DNA from: Stichopus chloronotus
Lineage: Eukaryota > Echinodermata > Holothuroidea > Aspidochirotida > Stichopodidae
Direction: 5' to 3'
DNA length: 64,000 bases
Assembly: GCA_021234535.1 (NCBI GenBank)
Contig: CM037843.1
Span: forward strand, 12,671,979-12,735,978
Shown here: piece after piece, positions 23,380-36,100 of the stretch
Layout of the letters: every line of letters starts with the position of its first letter
Numbering within the stretch: the stretch's first letter is position 1
Notes under the pieces: generated by a model
The model's input: only the letters and a program-made list of their open reading frames with translations
Told to the model about the DNA's origin: nothing
The model's database searches: none
Program-made: the position numbers and the translations under genes

Positions 23380-24950
23380 CTGAGAATTTCGAGGGGTTAG
23401 AAGCATGCGCAGGGCACAGGAAAATCGTCAGTTTCAAACAAGTTAAACTGCAAAATGTGGGGTGATATTCCTTGCAACAAGAAACATCAGCAGTGCATGT
23501 TCGGCATGTTTGGGGCCTATATTGAAGTTGGTTTACTGTAATAATATTATTGTGTGAATGTTGTCAATGTTATTACGGAGTAAAGGGAGGAATAAGTCAG
23601 TCAAATCCATGTATTTGCACTAAATGTGCTACATAAAATGCAGTCATTGGGGAGGTAACATCTAAACTCCAATGCATTTTGTCGACCAGGAAACTACTCT
23701 AAAACATTTTTTGTGATAAAAATCACGTACTTTCGGCTCAAACTCTGATAATGAGACAGGTACCGAAGAAAAAAATAACAAACAAAAACAAAAACACCCC
23801 CCTCAAAAAAAAAAAAAACTTACATGTTAGTGGTCCGTTGAAGAAGATCGATGTATATGCGTTATTTATTCAAATTGTTCACAGTGATGACGTGGTGTGT
23901 GCTGTTAAAGTAACTACGCTTAATGACTATTAGGACTTACTTTCAGGTTAATCTGGGTAAAAAAGTGTACTATCATTATACAAAAAAAACCCCCTAAAAT
24001 GCAAATTTAATTAGTGTGACGTTTGCTCATATTCACATAACAGTGACATTGTGGCACCCATTCTAATGTACCGTACATGGTGCACTGTAATATGTCAGTC
24101 ATTTTAAGAGGTTTTGACGGACTTTATAGTACATTTGCTGTTGGAGCTATATCATTATATTGATATACATATATGTATTACCTTATGTTATATATGAATG
24201 AATGAAAAATGAGAAGTTGACAGACATTTGAGTTTATGAATGGATAATTGAGCAGTGAAAAACACTATGGTCATGACGTGAATTGAACCCCGGCCTTCCC
24301 ATCCAAGCTGACTTAGACCTAACAACAGCGTCCGACAGTATAGGTTAATGAAACCCACGTTCTACCAAATGTTTTGACAGGAAAATTTAAGCAACCCGTA
24401 GGAAAATTGCGTAGATTACAAGACTGGAGATTACTTACGTTACCAGCTTCATGCAATGTAAAAATTGCAGTCACAAATCTTGATTTAGCGGCCAAAAATG
24501 TAAAAAACCAGCCTTTGCTAACGTTCTACCATTATTTTAATATTAAGCTGAATCTACAGTTCTGACGTTAACGCATTTTGGTAGAACGTGGAGCTACTTC
24601 AGAACACATTATAACTGGGATTCCTACCAGCATTCTACAATTGCAGTAACACTCCTGTTGCAATGCAATGCAACAGCTGCTCATCAATGTTATTTCTAAA
24701 CGCAACTATTTCTGTCCGCATCCAATACCATGCAACAATCTATTCATTCATGATCACTCCTTTTCAACAAAAATATACAAATAAACCCCCAAATTAAAAT
24801 TAAACTTGTTATGTTAATAGTCGAAATTCAGAATACTTTCTTTTAAAAATCCCCAGAAGAATAGGCCCCAATAAATATTTTTTATGATGCACCTTGTGAA
24901 AAATGTTCAATTTTCTTTCGAAATTTTGCTCCAAAATTGCTCCCTAAAAA

Positions 24951-25013
24951 CTCAGACAATCTTGGACAAAATTCCTTGGGACACCCCGCGCCCCCGTTCA
25001 ATGTTGGCTATAG
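24951..25013 (-). repeat. 131-bp repeat, inverted deleted copy
   Basis: On the minus strand it reads ctatagccaacattg, then gggcgcggggtgtccc, then aattttgtccaagattgtct. It matches copy 1 with about 70 internal bases missing. It extends beyond copy 3 into the cagattgtctgag flank that only copy 1 shares, so it is not a simple duplicate of copy 3. Confidence 0.75.
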
Positions 25014-25024
25014 GATTACTGTTC

Positions 25025-25155
25025 AAAGGGTACATTCACTTCTATAGCGCAACATTGGAAAGGGGCGCGGGGTTTCATGTTATCCTCTCACCTAAAATTC
25101 AGTATTATATTTGCAACATACGACAAAGTGTCCCAACAATTTTGTCCAAGATTGT
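25025..25155 (+). repeat. 131-bp repeat, copy 2 (direct)
   Basis: Exactly 1776 bp from copy 1, with no differences seen. It starts 11 bp after the inverted copy ends, making a tail-to-head pair. Such identity in this diverged setting suggests a recent event or gene conversion. Confidence 0.85.
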
Positions 25156-26702
25156 AGTTCTTGTACCAGTAATGTTGCAAATGATAGCCCACTTGATGAG
25201 AAAAACATGTTATGCAATAAAGTATTTTGATATGTGGGGAAAGCTTGAGATGAGGGATGGTTGGCCTGGGAGAGGTTTGTAAGGCAGGTCGTGTCCCCCA
25301 TATCCTTTGGAAAAATTTTTCACCAACTACTGTAGGTACCCTTAGATGCAGTCTTGTGCAATATTTTGGCATCTTTTAAGTCATTAAATGTGCTAGACAG
25401 ATTTTAACATTCCAACTGATATTTCATGTTTTCTGACTATCAACACACCTAGGCTAAAACTTTTGAATTACTAGATAGCCTTAAACCTGGTTCAATCCTG
25501 GTGCAACCCTTAAATCTTTGAAGTCATAAAATGTGCTACTGTAGACTGAGATTTAAAAAAATCCAACTGGTATTTCAGATTTCCCCACTATCATCACTCC
25601 TACACTTTAGTATGAAAAATTACAAGTAGTATTTTGAATTAACCAGGTATCCTTAGACAAACTCCATTGTAGTAGTAGGCATCTTTGTATGTTATAAAAT
25701 GAGCAAGATTGAGATATGAAAAATTCCAACTGGTGTTTCAGATTTTTATCACTCCTATACTGGGATATGAAGAATTCAAATGTATGTCAGATTAATTGAG
25801 AATTTGTTTCAATTACCAGGTAACCGTAGATACAATCTGGTGCCGTATTTGCCATCTTTTTATGCCATAAAATGAGTTGAGACTGAGATATGAAAACTCC
25901 AACTGGTATTTCAGGTTATCTGACTGTCATCGCTCTGACATATTTCGGGTGGTGAGACACCCCCACCTGCCCACCCCCAGTTGCGACAGCCCTGCCTATG
26001 CTGCTCTGCATGTCATTTTACGTTGTATTGCTCCACCAGAGTTGCAATGACTGTGTCAATTTAGGTACCTAAAGATATCTTAAACTGCAGAAATTTTGGT
26101 TTCAGATTATGCTCAATTTTAAGTTGCCAAGGGATAGCACAGTCGATCTTTTCATATCAAATTGTGAGGTGCATTGCTTGTATTAAAAGCCAATTCAAAT
26201 GAGTGTTTTGAAATTGTAACTACTTCATATTCATTGATTCAATCAAAGCATGTTGCAAACTTCTCGCCAGGGGTAGTGCCTCACTTCATTTTGGCAAAGA
26301 TCCACATAAAGCCTAATGTACCCGGATTCTATGCTTCAGAATTAGCAGTTGAAGCCTTCTCTTTGTACAATAACTCAGGAAACTAGAATGGTTTTAATCT
26401 GTTGTAATATAATGCATGCAGCTATCATAGTTATTAGGGTTATTCAGATTTCTAACTTGAAAAACACCCAGGAGTCCATCACCATCATTTTGAAGGGCTT
26501 TCAAGGTAATAAATGGTCTTTCCCATTTAGGTGCTGATTTTTAATATGCTCTGGTTTCTGGCTAAATCAACCCAAACTAAATCCCACGAGGATCTGTGAA
26601 ACCTAATGTTCATGTCATAGTTAACTCTCTAAGCTTGTAATACCTGATTTGTACAAAATGAATTTGGTATTTTAAGCGAATTTGTTGTGTTAAACATTGT
26701 TT

Positions 26703-26721
26703 CCCCCCCCCCCCCCCCCCC
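26703..26721 (+). repeat. Poly-C tract (19 C)
   Basis: Homopolymer C run about 70 bp upstream of the FBXO48 start codon exon. Likely length-variable and prone to sequencing error. Confidence 0.9.
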
Positions 26722-26793
26722 ATCCATCGCAGATGCATTGCTCACTGTAAAATAACCTTTGAAATGATTTCATCTTTCAGATGAAACATTACC

Positions 26794-27162
26794 ATGGTCT
26801 CCTCAGAGAAGCAACAACAAGATGTCAACCGTGACCTGCCAGACCTTAGTTGGTTTTGCTCCTCTGATCTTGATGAGGTCCTGTATCCCAAAAGAGGACA
26901 CGTGTCAGCTATACAAAGACACACACATGAAGCAATTCTTAACAGAAATCCATGTGACTTTCTTGATGTTCTTCCTCTGGAGATGGTTCTAGAAATTTTC
27001 AAGCATTTAGATATTGAAAGTTTGTTGAATTCAGTCCAGACTTGTAGGAGGTGGAAACACATAATCGAAACCTCAGATTGTCTGTGGAGGTGGCTTTGCT
27101 TTAATTGCCACAATTTTCAAGAAGACATCCAAAGAGACTTGCAAGAAGGTTACTCGTGGCAG
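26794..27162 (+). CDS. FBXO48: FBXO48 exon with F-box
   Basis: ATG at 26794 in context ATTACCATGG, with an in-frame TGA at 26782-26784, fixes the start. 123 codons end TATGGTTACTCGTGGCAG-like (residues GYSWQ) at donor CAG|GTAATT. An acceptor-like TTTCATCTTTCAG at 26768-26780 suggests a separate 5'-UTR exon upstream; if so, the real exon begins at 26781. Minus-strand open frames here are shadows. Confidence 0.87.
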
Positions 27163-30100
27163 GTAATTACAGCACTTGCTCTTGTTGTAACACTCACCTG
27201 ATTGTTGTTTTCATCTATTGACAACAAGGCTTTAGAACATTTGTATGAACCAGATTGCACAAATGCATTGTGGTTTCAAAGATGTAATTATTAGTATTTT
27301 CTATTGAATCAGACAAAGTGCACAAGGTGAGGATTTGTAACATGTTTGGTCTTTGTGATATTGCAATGATGTATCATGCCACCAACTGAAATGGAACAAC
27401 CGCTGTGTACACAGTGACATCTGACCTAAGACAATAATTGACAGGCATCATTTAGGCCTACAGTACTCATCATGTACACCTGCATACTAAACAAGTCATG
27501 TTAAAGCTGCTGGCCTTTCAAGAGATTACATGTGTACTTTCCAGATTTGCCAACCTCAAGAATGGCAAACCTTAAAGTGATTGCATGTGTAAGCAAAAAG
27601 TAAAAGCATTAAAATTTCAATAAACTGCTTAGTATATCTTTTAATTGCATCATTCAGAAAACTTGTTAATATAGATAGGTTGCAGGTGATAAATTCTGCT
27701 ATATGATTTCACTTTCTTCTAGCACAACAACAGAACAAGAAAAATAAGATAATGTAGTGTTCGACAGTTTTCATTCAATCATGCACTTCTTTAGACAAGC
27801 CAATTAGAAGTATACTAGTAATGAATATTCAGTTGGCCCAAACAGCATGATCACTGATGCTGTAATGAACTGATCAGTTTGTAGGCTATTTTGAAAGACG
27901 GTGCTTCGTTTTATTGATTCCTTCCCGAAGGCTCAAGGAATCTACTGTATGCGATGGTGATGTCGGGTGTGTGTGTGTATGTAACGCTTTGGTTGTGAAC
28001 ACGTTATCTCAAGAAGGGCAATTCTGAGGGATCTCATACCTGGTATGTGGATTTGTCATACTGAATAGATGATCGCTATTGTTTTTGGTGGAGGTAAAAG
28101 GTTACTTGAGGTCACCAGAGGTCAAAACACGAAAACCTTGTAAACACGATATCTCAAGAACGGTAACTGTGACTGATGTCATACTTGGTGTGTGGGTTGT
28201 TCATATTAAATAGCTGATACCTATTATTTCTGGTCGAGGTCAAAGGTCATTTGAGGTCACCAGAGGTCAAACTGTAAAAACTTTGTAAACATGATATCTT
28301 CAGAAGGGTAACTGTGACTGATGTCATACTTGGTGTGTGGGTTGGCTATATTTAATAGATGATCCCTATTGTTCTTGGTTGAGGTCAAAGGTCATTTGAG
28401 GTCACCAGAGGCCAAACTATAAAAACCTTGTAAACCGATATTTTCAGAAAGGTAACTGTGACTGATGTCGTACTTCGTGTGTGGGCTGGTCTTATTTTGT
28501 AGATGATCCCTATTGTTTTTGGTTGAGGTCAAAGGTCATTTGAGGTCATCAGAGGTCAAACTGTAAAAACCTTGTAAACACATTATCTCCAGAAGGGTAA
28601 CTGTGACTGATGTCATACTTGGTGTGTGGATTGGTCATATTGAGTAGATGACTCCTTTTGTTTTTGGTGGAGGTCAAAGGTCATTTGAGGTCACCTGAGG
28701 TCAAACTGTTAAAACCTTACAAACACATTATTTCCAGAAGGGTGATGTTGACTGATCTCGTACTTGATATGTGGGTTGGCCATACTGGGTAGGTGATCCC
28801 TATTGCTTTTGGTGGAAGTCAAATGTTATTTGAGGTTACCAAAATAAATGTCATTTGGGGTTAAAGGCTTATTGATGTGGTGTTTCAAGAACAATAACTG
28901 TACAGTTGATCTTATACTTGTCATGTGATTAATTCATGTTTGTTAAAATATAACCATGTCCAGAGGAATCACAAAGCCTTTTGGCTTTCTGGTTCAGTAC
29001 TACAACACCTGATACCAATCAAGGAGCAACAACTTGAGTGGTATGTTTCTGAAACACCAGTGAGACCTGTGGCAGGGACAGACTTAGGATTTTTTTAAAA
29101 GGGGAGTCCAACATTACAAGACTTATTTAGTACTATCTAAGCAGAGCACCACCATCATTTGGCGCAGAATGAACAAGAGAATTTTGGCTTTAAACCCCCA
29201 TATGGCCAGAAACGGCACTTTCCAAACGTTTTAAACTGCACGTAACCCGCCTTGAAAAGGGGATCTCATGTCTGCAATTTCTCAAGTACTATCTTTCTAA
29301 GTATCATCTAAGCAGAACGCTTCCATCTGTTGGCGTGGAATATGTATACAGGAAAAATTTTGGCTTTACATTACTAACTACTGTATGCGGTGTGCCACGT
29401 TCGCCATCATCTCTTGGCGCAGAGCATACAAGAAAAATTCTGGCCTTACCAGTCCCTCAGATGGTTGGAAATGGTATCATTTTAAGATAAAGAAATCCCA
29501 TATCTGCAATTTCTCAGTTGATGAAAAAAAGTCAATCTATAAAAGATAGTAATTTAGATTGGTTGAGGTGATATAAGAATCCTAAGGAATTGATACATGC
29601 ATCCTTTTTCAATTATTCTTTGGCCCTCACTTTTTTCTTTGGACCTCAGTCCCAAGGCTCAGTCCCCGGTTTTTCCTCTGCAACTGGTTTTAGGTGTGGC
29701 GCATTCATGGACAGTGCATGGAGGGGGCATGGCATGGCATGGAGCATACCAGAAGATTTTGGAAGGAAAAACCCCCCACAGTAGATTGCTAGCCTGAGAA
29801 ATTGTCTACAGGTGCAGGCTCCACAGCCACCTTTTGCAATCTTAAGATGCCCCTCAAAAACTCCTTGCGTAAGGCCACCGCCATGGCTCTAGTTCCCCCT
29901 GCCACACAGCTCACTGCAGTATGATGCAACAATTAAAAGAGTGCAATTGCATTCCTTTTCAAAAATCAGTTTATTCCTTGATTAGTCAGGGAAATAATAT
30001 TTCTGGCCCAACTTTGATGTCGGTCACTTTCCCCTCCTTGGATCCACAAGCCTGGGATTCTTAGACTTTTGTCAGTCCTCAAGTGAATGTGAAACCGCTA

Positions 30101-33100
30101 TATTGTAAGTATTGCGATATTACTGGAAGAGAATTGGATCTCCTTACATCACTGTTGTTTCAACTGGGCTATTAATTAGGGCGAGACTGCCACAAAATAA
30201 AAAATAATGTCAGAACAGATGATTATAAGTCAAATATTTCCTTTCAGTTGCAACAGCAGGCCTTTAATAGGTCCAAAGATGTCAGCCAATTGAAAGAGTG
30301 ACATTGCATTTTTTGACCTGGTAGTGATTTAGTAAGTGAAATCTAACAATTAAACGAACCTAAAGTGAAGTTTGATAATGATTCTATCGAATCACTATGC
30401 ATGCATGTAGGAATTACGTGAGAGCGCGCCTCTGACTAGAGTCTCATTCTTTACAGCAAGTGTGACTATCTGTATACCTATGGGTAGGGCATAAAGCCCT
30501 CGATTAGTGAACATAGCGGGGTGGGCTCGTAATTCCTACATGCATGCATAGTGATTCGATAGATTCATTATCAAACTTCACTTTAGGTTCGTTTAATTGT
30601 TAGATTCTATCTCACCACAATGCATTACATGCAGGAACTACGTGAGACTTTAAAGCCAGATTAGAACACTTGACACATCAAAAACGAAAACACATATGAT
30701 CACTTTGACCACCTTGATTTGTAATGTATTCAAAGTCACTTATTCTCGTAAAGTACACTTTCACATGGTGCATCTTTCGTAATGATAGGCTTACGGTAGA
30801 ACTTCGCAAATGTCTTAGCATTGCTCCACCATGCAGTTTTTAAAATGTCATGGATTGGAAATTTCTTGACATGTAAAGCTGAAGTAGCAGCTGAACATGT
30901 GCTATGAGGTGTAAACATTTTAGGATTCACACCAGCTGCTGTTAAAACAACCTTTATCCACTTGCTTACAGTTTCCGTGCCCATGGGTGCATGGGGTCTC
31001 TTATAACTAATGAGAAGTTTGTCTTGGTTTCTTAAACCTTTGGTCCTTTCAATGTAATTTTCAAGAACAGAATAAACACAAATGGTATCATTATCGCAGT
31101 ATCTAGAGAATGTTACCTGCAAACCTACATTTCCTGGGCGAGATTGCTTAATCTTGTCAGAAATGTGAAATATATACTCATTTGCAGTTTTCAACATATT
31201 ATCAAGATCTAATAAACACAGTGTTTGACACCTTTGGGCTAACACTAGCGCTGCCAGTGTAACTAGTTTACACGTCAAAAGTTTCAAAGAAAGATTTTCA
31301 TTACGACCAAGATCCTCTATATACTTGAGGACCACTGACACATCCCAAATGAAATCATATTTTGGCCTTGGCGTTCTCAACTCAAAAACACCCTTAAGAA
31401 ATTTCTTGACCAAAAATGTTTTCCAATTTCTCTTGGTTCTGAAAGAAACAATGACAACATACTTTTTGCTGTGTTGATAGAGCTATAGCCAAGGCCTGCG
31501 TTGAATAATTGAAGTTAAAAATCTAAAACGTCCTTTACAGTGGAACGAAACGGATCAATCTGCCTTGTGACACAAAATGACAGCCATTTGTTGAGGGAAC
31601 AGGTATACTGTTTTTGTGTACTCCGGCGCCATCCTGAAGTAATAACTTGGGCTGCTTCTGCAGATACATGTTGCTTTTGCAACGCTCTCCTGAAATAAGA
31701 CAGGCTGCTAGCTTCAGTTTCTTGTGAAGAGGATGAGTTCGACCACTTGGTAGGGTTAGCGTATCCTTCTTGTTTGGAAGGTAAAATGGTTGACTTGCCA
31801 GCATTTCCAGTAACTTGCTGAACCAAGGTTGACCGGGCCACATAGGTACCACTATTATGCCTGTTGCCTTTTCCCTTGCAATTTTCTGGAGACTTTTCCC
31901 AATCAGGCTGAAAGGAGGGAATGCATCAAAATTGTAGCAATCCCAGTTCACATTGAATGCATCAATTGCTTCCGCCATATCATCAGACTTCCATGACACA
32001 AAACATTCCACTTTGTTGTTGAACCTACTGGCAAATAGGTCTATTTCAGGAGCACCGAACACACTTACAATTTGTTGAAATACAATTCATTTAGAGACCA
32101 TTCTGTTGCATCGTGTTCCGATCTTGATAAATAATCTGCACGCTCATTTTTTGCACCAGGAACGTGTGCTGCAGAAAGCCAAATGTTTCTTTGTATGCAC
32201 CATAACCAAATTGATTTTGTAATCTGATCGCACAACGGTGATTTAATACCTCCCATTTTGTTTACATTTGTCACAGCAACACTACTGTCTGTAAAAACTC
32301 TCAAATGAATATCATGAAGTTCCGAACAAAGGGTTTCCAACCCCTGAAAAATTGCTGCTAGTTCGAGATAATTTATATGATGTTTTCTCTGTTCAGTGGA
32401 CCACAATCCTTGGCCAGTTTTGTTTTCCATAACTGCGCCCCAGCCTTGTGTAGAGGCATCACACGTAATCGTTACTTGTAGATTCCCATGATCTATCTTT
32501 TTAAAGGCTGAATCGACATTTTCAATCCACCATAAAAGATCATTGCAGCTCTCACTTGAGAGAGTTGTGACAGAATCAAAATTACCGTTAGTCCTCTTTA
32601 AGGCTCTTATTTTATCCCTTTCGAGAGAGCGATAATACAACGGACCAAATTCCACGCCAGGAAAATTTGCTGCGATAATTCCTATAACCTCAGCCAGAAG
32701 TCTTATTGTAACTAGACCTGTTTGTAACAGCTGTTTAGCTTTTTCTTTTGTCTTGTCTGCCTTTTCTGGCGACTTGGAAACAATCATGTCCCACGAATTC
32801 AAGATAAACCCCAAATATCTGATTTCGTTCGTCGGACTTACAGTGGCTCTGATTTAACTGTATGTACCAAGAAACCTAATTCTGTAAAGGTATTAACTGT
32901 TGTCCCAATGGCCTTCTCACAATCCTCAAAAGTATCCCCTTGTATGAAAATGTCGTCAATGTAGCCTACTACATTGAAATCTTTTGACCGAAGTGAGGAC
33001 AAAACCAGTTTTAGGAGTTTCGTAAATTCTCGTGAGGCAGAAGCCAGACCATTAGGGAGGCACGTGTACTCAAATACATCGCCATTCAACACAAATCGTA

Positions 33101-36100
33101 AATATTTTCTGTGACTTTGGTCAATTTATACTGAGTAATAGGCGTCCCTTAAGACCACTGAAGCCATGTACAGTAGCAATCAGGGCGCATTAACAGTAAA
33201 GCTGAGGACAAACCATCCATTTTAAAATGGCGGTAACGCACAAATTTGTTGAAAGCCTTCAAATTAAGAATCATCCTATGTGATCCGTCCTTTTTTGGTA
33301 CAAAGAAAACAGGTGATACAAAATCACCTACTTCTCGCTTTGTACGAGTTGTGACACCTTTTTGTGATAAAGTACTTATGTCCCTTTCAAACTTATGCAA
33401 ATCAATTTGTGTTCTGCCACTTATTGCGGAATGGGGATAGTTTAAAGGGGCACAGGAAGTGAATTCAATTCGAAGACCCTGTACTGTTTGGAGAACTTCT
33501 TTATCAGAGGTTACATGTAAGCATGCGGCATAAAATTTTGAAAGGCGACCAGCAGTTTTTTCGCACGTTTCACGAGTAAAATTAAGTGATAAACACACCT
33601 CACCTGTCGATTGTTGCTCGTTCTTTACTTCTTCATGCTGGATTTTCCTGAGACGGGGGACCGGTACGCCCATGATCTGCCTCTGGCTAAAAAAGGGGGT
33701 CGAGATCTTCCACCTCTCCCTCTAAAACCTCTACCACGTGAGCTCCCAAAAGACACTTTATAGCTCACCTTCGCAGTTTCGGCGATATCTTTTACCTGTT
33801 TTGAGACATCGTCACCAAAGAGCTGGGTTGTAACAGGTGTATTTTGTGAGCACAATTGCTGAAAATCTCTACTCAAGTCCGGTTTGACCAACTCTCTGCG
33901 AGCATAGTTTAGCTCTAAATTTCCTTGAGACAAAAGAGCAAGTGCATCAAACAAGCTCTGAATAACATCTTTGTCAATACCCAGGCAATATAAGATTGCC
34001 TTTGCTGTTTCTGCTACGGCAATTATGCCCTTAATTATAGCAGTTTGACATTTCTGAAATTTAAAGTCTTTGCTTCTTGTGGAAGGCTTCAGTTTATCCC
34101 ATATTAACTGATTGATTCTGGTTTCTTGAAGCAGAGTACAGTTTTCGGGTCTTGCATATTTTTTGCATTTCTCTTTAAATTTGTCATCCGGCATTTTATT
34201 AGTCTGTAACTTTGTGATAATATCAGCAATTTTTTGCGGTAAGGGTGGACCAAAGTCCTCTCCCCTAAGATCAATTTCCACGTTTTCCAGAATTTTATTG
34301 GTATCTGAATCTCCCTGGCTTTCTGCCGGGGCCTGAAAAGCATTGAAGATACTCGAAATATCATCATCAAAATCCTCTAATTTCGCCCTTTTGGCGGCTG
34401 GTTCACCCGAAGGTTCGGTATTCATATTTTTGGGCTGGGCTTGAACTGCATTAGCAATAGCCTGCTGTATGAATTTAGACATAGCCGGAGTAATTCCCGG
34501 AGGCAAAGGATCCAGGCCTTCTGAAGGACCTGGCTCGTTTTCAGAGAATTGGTGATCAAATTCTCCAAGCTCACCGCCAAGATCCAATTCATCATTCATT
34601 TTTAAACGGGAATTCTCACTAAATTCTCCGCTGGGAGTTTAATAGTTATATCTACTCCTTGCAAAGAAAATGCGGAGGAGCATTGACAGTTATGTATACT
34701 CCTATGCCACTGTGTGGTACGAGCTAAATACTGAGAAATTACACTGAGGTAGCTTTAACAGGTAAGTCTCCTCCTTTGCTGCAAATGAGCGTCTGATAGA
34801 GACACAAAAAGATAGCATGAATATAAGGCTCGACTCACAGGGGGGCTTTTCACACTGCGCTACCCTTGAACAATGTGTGCAAACCAGACAATGGGTGGAC
34901 TGTCAGGTGCGTGAGCGATTAGAGACTACGAGTTGATGTTGCATCAACGAAGTCAGAAGACACAATGAGACTCTAGTCAGAGGCGCGCTCTCACGTAGTT
35001 CCTGCATGTAATGCATTGTGGTGAGATAGAATAAAGACTGATTCGTCTATTGTAACTTCTGGTCAACTTTCGGCTGTGGACATTAACTTAAAATTGGCAC
35101 TTATTCCCATGCATCACTAGGGCACCACTGTAAGATGTTTTGGGAAGAGGCTACAGATTGAGTATGACTATTAACTTGCGGAAGTGTTTTTTTGTCTCTG
35201 ATTATTACACCATTTCAGCAGGCTACTATTTGGTGTGAATATGGGAGAGCAACTACAGTACTGCTGTCATAAATTCTGATCCTGAAAAAAGGGAGGGTCT
35301 CTTGGACACCTCCCTGTGTCCGCTCTTGTGTAGCCTACTGTTGCACATTTATATTACGCACTGTAGGCACTTACAATGAGAACCATTTATTTTCAAGCAT
35401 GATTTCTTTTGTGTTACTGTTTTATGCCTTTTATCGTTGCTCTTTTAGTGGTTAAGTTCTCGATGATTGAGAACATATTCCGTCCATGAGCAACCTTGTG
35501 TGCAAATTTGAAAATAAAGAGAACTTAGGATCAAGCATAATCTTGTCCTTCTGGTTTTTCATACACATGCAATTACTGTAAGGTTCTTGCCAGAAAACCT
35601 GGAAATAACATTTCAAACCTGGAGATTAAAACTGTCATACATTCAAGGTGGAAGTGGAAGTCATAACTTCTGGCATCTGTAACTTCGCCTTGGGAATAAT
35701 GTGATTTTCACATTTCATCCGCTTAATACCGGCAGACATGTTATAATTTACATATTCATTAATAGTATACGTTTCATTGGTGTGATTACCTAGACCAGTT
35801 ATTCGCTGGATTCACCGAAAGTTATTCGGTAATATTTGACTGGAACTGTCACAACCCTAAGTCTGGTGAGCCTACCACAGTACACTATCTATCCTATATA
35901 CGCTGTCAGTACATACTGGTACGCTTTCACTATAATCATCTCTCTGCCGTGGTCCAGTGAACTGAGTTCTCTTTTCAAGCCGCTCTATTCATCAATCTGC
36001 TGGATTAGTCTATTCTAACAATGACTACCACTCGCGATCGTCAATTGAAGGAGCTGGTGGCTAATACCGTTAAGACCGTCTTGAAGAGCGATGAATTCAT

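Larger units (their letters stand above)
30340..35032 (-). mobile_element. DIRS-type YR retrotransposon, full length, inactive
   Basis: Coding order on the minus strand is gag, RT, RNase H, a post-RNase-H domain, and tyrosine recombinase, with inverted terminal repeats instead of LTRs. The 5' ITR (35032 to ~34955) and 3' ITR (~30460 to 30340) share TACGTGAGAGCGCGCC and GACTAGAGTCTCATT in inverse orientation. An internal complementary region at 30528-30650 pairs with both outer ends. The trinucleotide AAT lies at both termini (30340-30342 and 35030-35032) and once in the ICR, as in DIRS elements. Host insertion makes no target duplication, as expected. Stops and frameshifts in RT and YR, plus a lost recombinase arginine, show it is dead. 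Confidence 0.9.

Noticed and set aside
24884..25282. 132-codon plus-strand frame
   Set aside because: It runs through the inverted and direct copies of the 131-bp repeat and has no domain resemblance; the repeated copy at 23.25 kb does not keep the frame.
26174..26386. 70-codon plus-strand frame (FSPGVVPHF, KPNVPGFYASEL) upstream of FBXO48
   Set aside because: It faintly recalls MSP/HYDIN-type beta domains, but it has no good acceptor or donor and no neighbouring exon. Length is within chance.
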